DNA from: an uncultured Chloroflexota bacterium
GTDB taxonomy: Bacteria > Chloroflexota > Dehalococcoidia > UBA2247 > RBG-13-53-26
DNA: 11,826 nucleotides
Assembly: GCA_937860285.1 (NCBI GenBank)
Contig: CALMBS010000337.1
Location: 1-11,826, forward strand
Reading direction: 5' to 3'
In this document: positions 1 through 6,833 of the stretch, piece after piece
Numbering within the stretch: the stretch's first letter is position 1
Layout: each line of letters begins with the position of its first letter
The notes under the pieces: generated by a model
Databases searched by the model: none
What the model was told of the DNA's origin: nothing
What the model saw: only the letters and a program-made list of their open reading frames with translations
Made by a program: the position numbers and the translations under genes

Positions 1-427
1 CATCGAGGTGAAGCAACTCCACGCGGCTGTCATCAAAGCTGCCCTGATGCAGTGAAGGGAGAAAGCGCCGGCAGACGTCCACCGCTTCCTCATCGATATC
101 GACCATCACGGCCCTCTTCACGGACCGATGGGCCAGAACCTCTCGCAGCGTGGCCCCATCGCCGCCACCGGCAATGAACACACTGGCAGGACTAGGGTGA
201 CTTATCAGCGCTGGATGCACGAGCGCCTCATGATAGATGAACTCGTCCCTCTGGCTCGACTGTAGCTTCCCGTCGAGCACGAGACAACGCCCGAAATCAC
301 AGGTGTCGACGACCTGCATCGACTGATACCGGGTCTGGCCCGTGTACAGAGTGCCCCGGACGCGGTACTGCTGGACGAAGTTCGGGTTTATGGTGTCAGA
401 AAACCATACACTAGGGTCATCATCCAT
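1..427 (-). CDS. speE: Spermidine synthase (polyamine aminopropyltransferase), 3' end cut off by the window edge
   Basis: Transfers the aminopropyl group of decarboxylated S-adenosylmethionine to putrescine to make spermidine, in the cytoplasm. I translated 142 residues from an ATG at 427 down to base 1 with no stop, so the C-terminal half lies outside the window. Visible family signatures are LDGKLQSSQRDEFIYHE at about residues 51-67 (the substrate-loop region with the YHE motif), the Rossmann-type nucleotide motif AGGGDGATLRE at 86-96, and the acidic VDID at 109-112 that should bind the nucleoside. The ATG lies 3 nt after the speH stop codon, so the pair is probably one transcript and translationally coupled; only a distant purine-rich stretch inside the end of speH could act as a ribosome site. 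Aminopropyl acceptor preference cannot be judged from this part. Confidence 0.93.
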   Translation of the reverse strand, partial: MDDDPSVWFSDTINPNFVQQYRVRGTLYTGQTRYQSMQVVDTCDFGRCLVLDGKLQSSQRDEFIYHEALVHPALISHPSPASVFIAGGGDGATLREVLAHRSVKRAVMVDIDEEAVDVCRRFLPSLHQGSFDDSRVELLHLD

Positions 428-430
428 GAT

Positions 431-802
431 CTACCCAACCAGCTTCCTCTCCCGCACCAGAATGCCCCTCTTCACTTCAAGCAGAGAGGGGTCCTTGCTG
501 CCGAGCCGCCTGATCAGCGCATCCGCCGCCACTTCGATCTTCACCGTGGTCCCGCAGGTGAAGATGTCCACCGCGGCATAGGCGTGTTCCGGCCAGGTGT
601 GAAGTGAAAGGTGGGACTCGGCAATGAGAACCACACCACTCACCCCCTGTGGCGCGAACTGATGAAAGGACTTGTCGATCACAGTGGCACCGGACTCTAT
701 GGCAGCGGAAACAAGGGCATTCTCAAGGTATGCGAGGTCATCGAGCAACGCTACGTCACACTCTCGGAGTTCCAACAGCAGATGTCTACCTAGCGCATCC
801 AA
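431..802 (-). CDS. speH: S-adenosylmethionine decarboxylase proenzyme, pyruvoyl-dependent (SpeH class)
   Basis: Decarboxylates S-adenosylmethionine to supply the aminopropyl donor for SpeE encoded next to it. The 123-residue length fits the small bacterial SpeH form. Family knowledge says the chain cuts itself at a Glu-Ser bond and the serine becomes the pyruvoyl group; here that is ES in AESHLSLHTWPEH, with Ser63, and the partner residues His68 and Cys83 (in FTCGT) are present at the expected places. The KSFHQFAPQGVSGVV block just before it is also typical. The start is a TTG at 802: an in-frame TGA lies directly before it, no ATG is available in this frame near the N terminus, and a strong AGGAGGG ribosome site sits 8 nt upstream. 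The N terminus MDALGRHLLLEL matches the usual MxxxGRH start. Confidence 0.96.
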   Translation of the reverse strand: MDALGRHLLLELRECDVALLDDLAYLENALVSAAIESGATVIDKSFHQFAPQGVSGVVLIAESHLSLHTWPEHAYAAVDIFTCGTTVKIEVAADALIRRLGSKDPSLLEVKRGILVRERKLVG

Positions 803-832
803 TCACCTTCCCTCCTCGTTCAGATTACTGGC

Positions 833-855
833 GTCCCATGTAAACGCCATGGGAC
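833..855 (-). promoter_or_regulatory. Perfect hairpin in the predicted 5' leader of speH
   Basis: GTCCCATG at 833-840 and CATGGGAC at 848-855 form a perfect 8-bp stem with a 7-nt loop. Given the promoter at 878-906, it lies in the first part of a leader of about 68 nt, some 25 nt before the speH ribosome site. It is not followed by a T-run in either direction, so it is not a classical terminator. It could stabilise the mRNA, be a regulatory leader element, or be a protein-binding operator. The function is unknown. Confidence 0.55.
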
Positions 856-877
856 CCGAATCAGGACACAAGTAGAA

Positions 878-906
878 ATTGTATACGTCATCCCCGGCTT
901 TTTCAA
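878..906 (-). promoter_or_regulatory. Sigma70-type promoter of speH-speE
   Basis: On the minus strand TTGAAA (906 to 901) is followed after exactly 17 nt by TACAAT (883 to 878). Both boxes are close to consensus (5 of 6 each) with ideal spacing. Predicted transcription start is near 871, giving a leader of about 68 nt that contains the hairpin at 833-855 and the AGGAGGG ribosome site. Confidence 0.7.
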
Positions 907-929
907 CAGCATCCCCGTCAAGCTATAAT
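901..929 (+). promoter_or_regulatory. Promoter of the HAD hydrolase gene, leaderless arrangement
   Basis: A consensus TATAAT lies at 924-929, with TTTCAA (3 of 6 matches to TTGACA) at 901-906 and 17 nt between them. Only 6 nt separate the -10 box from the ATG at 936, so transcription should start at or within a base or two of the start codon. There is no Shine-Dalgarno sequence (the upstream bases are TTGACCG). The weak -35 box is the same six base pairs that form the -35 of speH on the other strand. Confidence 0.65.
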
Positions 930-935
930 TGACCG

Positions 936-1574
936 ATGACCGTAAGCACAGTTTCCTTCGACATGAACGGCACCATCACCCAGGGCGGGTTTGTGGACCT
1001 GGTGTGGCACGAGGGAGTGCCGGCCCTGTTCGCCCGCCACCGGGGCATGCCGCTGGACGAGGCCCGGCGTATCGTTCACCAGGAATACGACCAAGTGGGG
1101 GAGCAGCGGACCGACTGGTACGACATACGGTACTGGTTTCGCCGCTTCCAGCTGGGTGAGGACTGGACGGGCCTGCTCATGAGCTACCGCGACCAGGTGG
1201 CACCGTACCCGGAGGCCGCAGAGGTATTGCAGCGGCTCAGCCGCCGCTACCGCCTGGTGGTCACCTCCAACGCCTCAAGGGACTTCATGGACATCGAGCT
1301 CGCGGCCGCCGGGCTGGACCGCTACTTCACCGAACTCTTCTCGTGCACCTCAGATTTCGGAGAGGTCAAGAAGACGCCAGAGGTCTACGCGCGCGTCTGC
1401 CGGGCGCTGTCCGTTTCCCCCGGAGAAATGGCGCACGTCGGCGATCATGAGCTCTTTGACTTCGCCGCACCCAGCCAGCTGGGCATAAGGGCCTTTCACC
1501 TGGACCGGACCGCCGCCTCCGACGGCGCCTTTGTGGTCCGGGACCTCAGGGAGTTCATGGCCAGGCTGGGCTAA
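936..1574 (+). CDS. HAD-superfamily hydrolase with DxNGT in motif I
   Basis: A 212-residue cytoplasmic protein of the haloacid dehalogenase superfamily, most likely a small-molecule phosphatase; the substrate is unknown. Motif I is FDMNGT (residues 8-13) with nucleophile Asp9. A helical cap insertion of C1 type fills about residues 16-88. Motif II is VVTSNAS with Thr110/Ser111, motif III is the KKTPEVY lysine (145/146), and motif IV is HVGDHELFD with Asp170 and Asp175. The usual DxDGT acid/base aspartate is Asn11 here, a change seen in some HAD branches that would alter the acid/base chemistry. The ATG at 936 is chosen because it directly follows a consensus -10 box and gives a natural N terminus. 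It overlaps the convergent coiled-coil gene by 4 bp at its end. It is divergent from the polyamine genes, but a functional link is only a guess. Confidence 0.88.
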   Translation: MTVSTVSFDMNGTITQGGFVDLVWHEGVPALFARHRGMPLDEARRIVHQEYDQVGEQRTDWYDIRYWFRRFQLGEDWTGLLMSYRDQVAPYPEAAEVLQRLSRRYRLVVTSNASRDFMDIELAAAGLDRYFTELFSCTSDFGEVKKTPEVYARVCRALSVSPGEMAHVGDHELFDFAAPSQLGIRAFHLDRTAASDGAFVVRDLREFMARLG

Positions 1575-1894
1575 GCTGTGGTGAAAGCGTGCGGGAAGCG
1601 GCGCTTGAGCTCTTCCTGCTGCGACCCGGAGGGCTCCACCAGCTCCTCCAGTCCCCGTGATCCCGCAGCCGGGCCGGCCTCCCTCACGGGAGCCGCCGGC
1701 GGCCTTGAAGTCTCCGACGCGTTCTTCAGCATCTCGTCCGCCTTCGACTCCGCCAGTGAGATAAGGCTCCGCAGCTCCGTGGCCTCCCGTTCCAGCATCT
1801 GTATCCTGGCGTTGGCGTCACTCTTCTCGCGCTCCAGGACCTTGATCCTGTCCGCGGCTTCCTGCATCTTACCCAGCAGTGCTTCCAGAGCCAT
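1571..1894 (-). CDS. Small coiled-coil protein of unknown function
   Basis: A 107-residue hydrophilic protein that I do not recognise. Residues 1-60 are a continuous heptad-like, Leu/Ile/Met-rich and highly charged helix (for example DRIKVLEREKSDANARIQML), which suggests a coiled coil and self-association. A Pro/Ala/Gly-rich linker follows at about 68-83, then a short charged tail ending in EELKRRFPHAF. There is no signal peptide, membrane segment or catalytic motif. The start is the ATG at 1894, because AAGGAG lies 4-5 nt before it; a GTG at 1915 would add seven residues that include this ribosome site. It could be a scaffolding or cell-division-type coiled-coil protein, but nothing here shows that. 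It converges with the HAD gene, sharing 4 bp at the stop codons, and stands alone as a transcription unit. Confidence 0.72.
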   Translation of the reverse strand: MALEALLGKMQEAADRIKVLEREKSDANARIQMLEREATELRSLISLAESKADEMLKNASETSRPPAAPVREAGPAAGSRGLEELVEPSGSQQEELKRRFPHAFTTA

Positions 1895-2022
1895 TTCTCT
1901 CCTTTCCCGATCCACGTGTGGAAGGCGAATTCACTCCCGGGTTGCGCCAAGGAGCGCTCGTAGAACGGACTGGCAACTGGGTGGACTCGCTTCTCCCAGC
2001 CCTAGAGTCTATCCGAAGACCC

Positions 2023-2077
2023 TCACCAGCCGATCACAGGGGCAACCGCCGGCTTCACAGATTAGTATCACCAGCCG
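2023..2077. repeat. Direct repeat TCACCAGCCG, two copies 45 bp apart
   Basis: Identical 10-mers at 2023-2032 and 2068-2077. The second copy overlaps the 3' arm of the inner stem (2073-2080). The AGCCG of either copy can pair with CGGCT at 2050-2054, so the two pairings exclude each other. Confidence 0.6.
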
Positions 2078-2168
2078 GCGAGCGCCGCCACGAGGGTCTC
2101 ACGGGTTTCTCTCGGGGCCAATGCCGGCCGACTAAGTACTTTCGGGGTATCGCAACACTTGCGAGTGG

Positions 2169-2177
2169 TGATATAAT
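2169..2177 (+). promoter_or_regulatory. Extended -10 promoter of the HExxH protein gene
   Basis: TGATATAAT is a perfect extended -10 element (TG, one base, TATAAT). I see no good -35 box at the right distance, as is usual for extended -10 promoters. Predicted start is near 2184, which gives a leader of about 55 nt carrying GGAGGA before the ATG at 2239. Confidence 0.6.
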
Positions 2178-2238
2178 TCTGACACTGTTACCCCAACGGG
2201 CGCGGATTCGGTAGCCTGCACTGGAGGACACGCTGTTT

Positions 2239-2721
2239 ATGGACAAGGCATGGTATGAGGTCGGCAACTGGTCCCTCGACGCGAACATGAGTCCCAAGCT
2301 GGACAAGGCCCTCACGGACTTCACCAGCCGCATCGACGATGAGCTGTTCCAGAGATTCGGCCAGGAGCTGATCTGCATCGTGGACTGCGCCGTCGGCGCC
2401 AGCACCATACGCCCGCTGGACGTGGCCTGCGCCCCCCACACCAAGAAGAAGTTCCGTCACCAGGTGTACATCATGATATTCCGCCGGGAAGTGGAGAAGC
2501 TCTCCGACAAGGCCACGCTGGGCGAGGTGGCCCACGAGTTCGCCCACCTTCTTCTGCGTTTGGACCACAAGATCGACAGCGAGACCATACCGACGGGCGA
2601 GGACATGGCCGATACGCTGGCCATCAGCTGGGGATTCAAAGAGGAGATCGACCTCAACCTGGCCGAGTGGGAAGCCCTGGAGGGCCCCACCCGCGGCCGG
2701 GCGCGCGCCCAGAGACAGTAG
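2239..2721 (+). CDS. Small zincin-like protein with HExxH motif, putative metallopeptidase
   Basis: A 160-residue soluble protein. GEVAHEFAHLLLRLDH (about 95-110) holds HEFAH, with candidate zinc ligands His99 and His103 and catalytic Glu100. Acidic residues in GEDMADTLAISWGF (120-133) are placed like the third zinc ligand of gluzincin-type enzymes, in a layout that recalls ImmA/IrrE-like peptidases; His110 is an alternative ligand. There is no signal peptide or membrane helix, so it should be cytoplasmic. A basic, Arg-rich tail ends the protein. The ATG is preceded by GGAGGA at a slightly long spacing of about 10 nt. No helix-turn-helix or toxin gene sits beside it, so the ImmA-like role is not supported by context. 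The substrate is unknown, and loss of activity cannot be excluded. It converges with the lipoprotein gene with a 3-nt gap. Confidence 0.8.
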   Translation: MDKAWYEVGNWSLDANMSPKLDKALTDFTSRIDDELFQRFGQELICIVDCAVGASTIRPLDVACAPHTKKKFRHQVYIMIFRREVEKLSDKATLGEVAHEFAHLLLRLDHKIDSETIPTGEDMADTLAISWGFKEEIDLNLAEWEALEGPTRGRARAQRQ

Positions 2722-2724
2722 GAA

Positions 2725-3921
2725 TCACGGCCGGGTCAGAACGGGCTCATACACCGTCCCAGCCGGCTCCCAGGCATCCTCAGCGGCGCTATACTCAAAA
2801 ACCCTTTGCGACCACTCCAGGCAGTTGCCGCCGGCCGTCGCCTGCGCCCGCAGGCCATCCTGCAACGCCTGGCCGTCAAGGTCTTCCACCCCGGCCTGCT
2901 CGATGGCCCTCCTGATGGCCTCTTCCAGCACCAGGCCCAGCTCCCGGCCGCAGATCACCGGCGAGGTCTGCGACAGGTCCCCGGCCTCAAGACCCTCGTA
3001 CGTCCGGGCAACATAGTCCCGGCAGGCACTGATCAGGGGCACGTCCTCGTTCCACCAGGGCCACCACGCCACGTAGCAGCAGCCGTTCATCTGTTCCCTG
3101 GAGGCCACCTGGTCCGATACCAGGGGCCAGAAGCCCGGGAAGCCCTCCAGGCCGCTCACCAGCTTGCCGGTGCAGCCCCCGGCCCGCGCCTGGGCCACGA
3201 AGCTGGACAGCATCGACCCGGGTACGCTCACGATGATGTAGTCACAATCCTTCAAGCGCGAGACCTGGCCGCCCCAGGCCTCGTTGCCCAGAAGGCCCTT
3301 TTCGAATGTGGTCCAGGTGAATTGGCCCGGACTGGCGTCCAGCACCGTCTCGATGCCCGCCTGGTAGCACTCCGAGCTGCGCAGGTTGCTGCCGAGGTGC
3401 CCCACCTTCGGCTTCCTCCCCGTGCCCTCGTAGTCCCAGTCATCCCGGATGAACATCATCTCCACCTCGGCCTGGCTCTGGGCCGGAGACCACAGGGCCA
3501 GCATCCAGTCGTCGGCCAGCCTCGACTGCAGTCCAGAAGTGCCGATGGTGGGTATGCCATCCTCCCCGGGCAGGTCTCCCAGGAGGTCCCGGTCCTGAGG
3601 GTTCATGACCACCATCAGATCCGCGCCCCGGTCCTTCAGCTCCAGGTAGCCCGGCATGGTCTCGAAGTAGTCCAGCCCGGTATCGTAGTGGGTGAACTCC
3701 ACTTTCAGGTTGCCCGGCAGCGGGTGGTCGCTCCGGGGCAGCTCCAGGGTGAGGTAGTCCTCCATGGCCTTGACCGCCGGCCCCATGGCCCCTGCCGCCG
3801 GGCCGGACAGGCCGGCCAGGACCCCCACCAGCAGCGTTTCCCCGCCACCCTCCCGGCCGCCACAGGCCGGCACCGCTGCCGCCAGCAGGGCCAGCAGGAG
3901 GGCCACGATCACCAGCCCCAC
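2725..3921 (-). CDS. ABC-transporter-type substrate-binding lipoprotein (type 1 periplasmic binding fold, Leu/Ile/Val-binding-like)
   Basis: Probably captures an amino-acid-like or amide ligand outside the membrane. The 398-residue chain begins with a hydrophobic signal segment (VIVALLLALLAAA) and a lipobox VPAC with Cys20, followed by a Gly/Glu-rich linker. LLVGVLAGLSGPAAGAMGPA near residues 30-49 is the typical first strand and helix of the family, and the length fits LivJ/LivK proteins. The listed GTG start (3921) leaves no positive charge before the hydrophobic core. A CTG at 3951 has GGAGG exactly 8 nt upstream, overlaps the previous gene's stop as CTGA, and would add ten residues with three arginines, so it may be the true start. 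Several cysteines in the mature part are uncommon for the family. No permease or ATPase gene lies in the window. Last gene of the mutase operon; it might feed branched-chain amino acid breakdown, which is inference only. Confidence 0.82.
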   Translation of the reverse strand: MGLVIVALLLALLAAAVPACGGREGGGETLLVGVLAGLSGPAAGAMGPAVKAMEDYLTLELPRSDHPLPGNLKVEFTHYDTGLDYFETMPGYLELKDRGADLMVVMNPQDRDLLGDLPGEDGIPTIGTSGLQSRLADDWMLALWSPAQSQAEVEMMFIRDDWDYEGTGRKPKVGHLGSNLRSSECYQAGIETVLDASPGQFTWTTFEKGLLGNEAWGGQVSRLKDCDYIIVSVPGSMLSSFVAQARAGGCTGKLVSGLEGFPGFWPLVSDQVASREQMNGCCYVAWWPWWNEDVPLISACRDYVARTYEGLEAGDLSQTSPVICGRELGLVLEEAIRRAIEQAGVEDLDGQALQDGLRAQATAGGNCLEWSQRVFEYSAAEDAWEPAGTVYEPVLTRP

Positions 3922-3947
3922 TCCCCGGGGCCGCGTCGCCGGCCGGA

Positions 3948-4385
3948 TCAGTGAGGCCGCCTCCGCTCCGCCATTGACGCCTTGATGAAGCCCACGATGT
4001 CCCCGGTCATGGCCCCCGGACGGAAGATGGCCGCGATGCCCATCTTCTTCAGCACCGGCACATCCTCTTCCGGGATGATGCCCCCGGCCACGATCAGGAC
4101 GTGGGACAGGCCCTTGCTCTTCAACCCGTCCACCACGATCGGGAAGAGCTCCATGTGCGCCCCGGAGAGGATGCTGAGCCCCACCACGTCGACATCCTCC
4201 TGAAGGGCCGCCTCCACGATCATCTCCGGCGACTGCCTCAGCCCGGTATAGATCACCTCCATGCCGGCTTCCCGCAGCGCCCGCGCTATGACCTTGGCGC
4301 CCCGGTCGTGGCCGTCAAGCCCCGGCTTGGCGACCAGGACCCGGATCTTGTGCCCCTTCTCCGGGCTGTCCCCAGCTTTGCTCAT
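3948..4385 (-). CDS. mcmA2: Acyl-CoA mutase small subunit, B12-binding (methylmalonyl-CoA mutase C-terminal domain protein)
   Basis: A stand-alone cobalamin-binding domain of 145 residues that pairs with the large subunit encoded just upstream to form one adenosylcobalamin-dependent mutase. The B12 signatures are clear: DGHDRG (24-29), where His26 should be the axial cobalt ligand, then the SxL motif in GLSILSGAH (71-73), then IVAGGIIP with the GG pair at 101-102. RVLVAKPGLDGHDRGAKVIA is typical of methylmalonyl-CoA mutase and of related split mutases. The ATG at 4385 has AGGAG 7 nt upstream. It follows the large-subunit gene after 53 nt, and its TGA stop overlaps the possible CTG start of the lipoprotein gene. 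It could also belong to a 2-hydroxyisobutyryl-CoA-type mutase, which is split in the same way. The symbol follows archaeal usage. Confidence 0.92.
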   Translation of the reverse strand: MSKAGDSPEKGHKIRVLVAKPGLDGHDRGAKVIARALREAGMEVIYTGLRQSPEMIVEAALQEDVDVVGLSILSGAHMELFPIVVDGLKSKGLSHVLIVAGGIIPEEDVPVLKKMGIAAIFRPGAMTGDIVGFIKASMAERRRPH

Positions 4386-4438
4386 TCTTTCTCTCCTGTG
4401 CGGCGCCGGATGCGCTTTCCGGGCGCAGAGCGCCGGCC

Positions 4439-6118
<1,680 letters not shown>

Positions 6119-6198
6119 GGTTGCTCCTTTCCGATGCCCCCAGCTCCACGAATAATTCTACCCCAAAACCGTGCTGGGCGACCAATGAGGGAGCAACC
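6119..6198 (-). repeat. 9-bp inverted repeat bracketing the mutase promoter and covering its ribosome site
   Basis: GGTTGCTCC (6119-6127) and GGAGCAACC (6190-6198) are perfect reverse complements with 62 bp between them. On the minus strand the arm at 6127-6119 holds the GGAG of the mutase ribosome site and abuts its TTG start. In a transcript running in from the HEAT gene, the two arms could pair and hide that site. A transcript from the -10 at 6155-6160 would lack the upstream arm. As DNA, the arms could instead be two operator sites. Confidence 0.6.
6155..6160 (-). promoter_or_regulatory. Possible -10 box for the mutase operon
   Basis: TAGAAT on the minus strand, about 36 nt before the TTG start, predicting a leader of about 30 nt. 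The best -35 candidate, TTGGTC, is at a poor 19-nt spacing, so this is a weak call; the genes may also be read from the promoter of the HEAT gene. Confidence 0.35.
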
Positions 6199-6204
6199 CT
6201 GTCT

Positions 6205-6597
6205 CTATTTGCGGCGCTTGCGGGGAGTCATTCTGGCCAGGGCCTTCGTGGCGGCGTCCCTGACGACGTCCACCTTGTCCGCCTGGGCCGCGGTCAGCGC
6301 CACCAGGGCCCTCGCGTCTCCTATGGACTCCAGGGCCAGGATGGCCAGGACCCGGACATGGTAGTCCTTGTCCTTCAGGGCCTTGATGAGGGGCTCCACG
6401 GCCCTCGCATCGCCTATCCGGCCCAGGGCCTCCGCCGCCTGCCAGCGGACATTGGCATCGCTGTCCTTGAGGGCCAGGATAAGCGGCTGGACAGCCCTGG
6501 CATCCGCCAGTCTGCCCAGCGCCTCCGCCGCGTAGAAGCGGACAAACCAGTTCTCGCTCTTGAGGCCGTCGATGAGTCCTTCGAATTCGTCAGTCAT
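6205..6597 (-). CDS. HEAT-repeat protein (PBS-lyase-type short HEAT repeats)
   Basis: A 130-residue all-helical protein made of about four tandem repeats of roughly 31 residues. Repeat units include VRFYAAEALGRLADARAVQP, VRWQAAEALGRIGDARAVEP and VRVLAILALESIGDARALVA, the last followed by a more diverged VRDAATKALARM. These are the short HEAT repeats first noted near phycobilisome lyases and common as protein-binding modules in many bacteria. There is no signal peptide or catalytic motif, and the chain ends in a basic TPRKRRK tail. The ATG at 6597 has GAGG 5 nt upstream. It lies 86 nt before the mutase large-subunit gene in the same direction, behind a good promoter, so it may be co-transcribed. 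A role in assembling or protecting the B12 enzyme is possible but not shown by the sequence. Confidence 0.87.
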   Translation of the reverse strand: MTDEFEGLIDGLKSENWFVRFYAAEALGRLADARAVQPLILALKDSDANVRWQAAEALGRIGDARAVEPLIKALKDKDYHVRVLAILALESIGDARALVALTAAQADKVDVVRDAATKALARMTPRKRRK

Positions 6598-6654
6598 GTC
6601 ATCCTCGCGTCCAGGAGTGGTTCGGGCCGCGCTCGCGGTGATACGCCGCTTCAG

Positions 6655-6683
6655 ACCATAGCAGGGCCAGGGCGGGGTGTCAA
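6655..6683 (-). promoter_or_regulatory. Sigma70 promoter of the HEAT-repeat gene
   Basis: On the minus strand, consensus TTGACA (6683 to 6678), a 17-nt spacer, and TATGGT (6660 to 6655). Predicted start is near 6648, about 50 nt before the ATG. The -35 box begins only 14 nt beyond the tRNA 3' end. Confidence 0.65.
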
Positions 6684-6696
6684 CGGTCGGGTGGGC

Positions 6697-6773
<77 letters not shown>

Positions 6774-6794
6774 GAGCGTGGCTTCTTCGTGTTC

Positions 6795-6823
6795 ATTGTA
6801 GCATCCGGCTAAGGGACCAACAA
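6795..6823 (-). promoter_or_regulatory. Promoter of tRNA-Arg
   Basis: TACAAT (6800 to 6795) on the minus strand, 17 nt after TTGTTG (6823 to 6818, three of six matches to consensus). Predicted start near 6788 leaves about 15 nt of 5' leader for removal before the mature tRNA. It lies between the YgjP-type gene stop and the tRNA. Confidence 0.5.
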
Positions 6824-6833
6824 GCTGCGCGGC

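Larger units (their letters stand above)
1895..2238. other. Intergenic region of 344 bp with nested inverted repeats and a direct repeat
   Basis: I find no convincing gene in this gap between the divergent coiled-coil and HExxH genes. AGACCCTC (2017-2024) pairs with GAGGGTCT (2092-2099). Inside it CGCCGGCT (2047-2054) pairs with AGCCGGCG (2073-2080), an 8-bp stem with an 18-nt loop. TCACCAGCCG occurs twice in the same direction, at 2023-2032 and 2068-2077. GGACTC/GAGTCT (1983-1988 and 2005-2010) can form a further short stem with one G-T pair. None is followed by a T-run. I compared it by eye with common riboswitches, SRP RNA, 6S RNA and RNase P RNA and saw no match. It could be a structured leader of the minus-strand gene, a small RNA, or a protein-binding region. 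The plus-strand promoter at 2169-2177 lies at its right end. Confidence 0.5.

Noticed and set aside
2017..2099. Known riboswitch or housekeeping RNA (SAM, c-di-GMP, cobalamin, SRP, 6S, RNase P)
   Set aside because: The bases CACAGGGGCAACC loosely recall a c-di-GMP-I fragment, but the other conserved blocks and helices are missing on both strands.
2806..3954. Long plus-strand open frame of 382 codons opposite the lipoprotein gene
   Set aside because: It is rich in His, Arg, Gln and Gly, typical of the reverse frame of a GC-rich gene, and the minus strand encodes a recognisable lipoprotein with signal peptide and lipobox.
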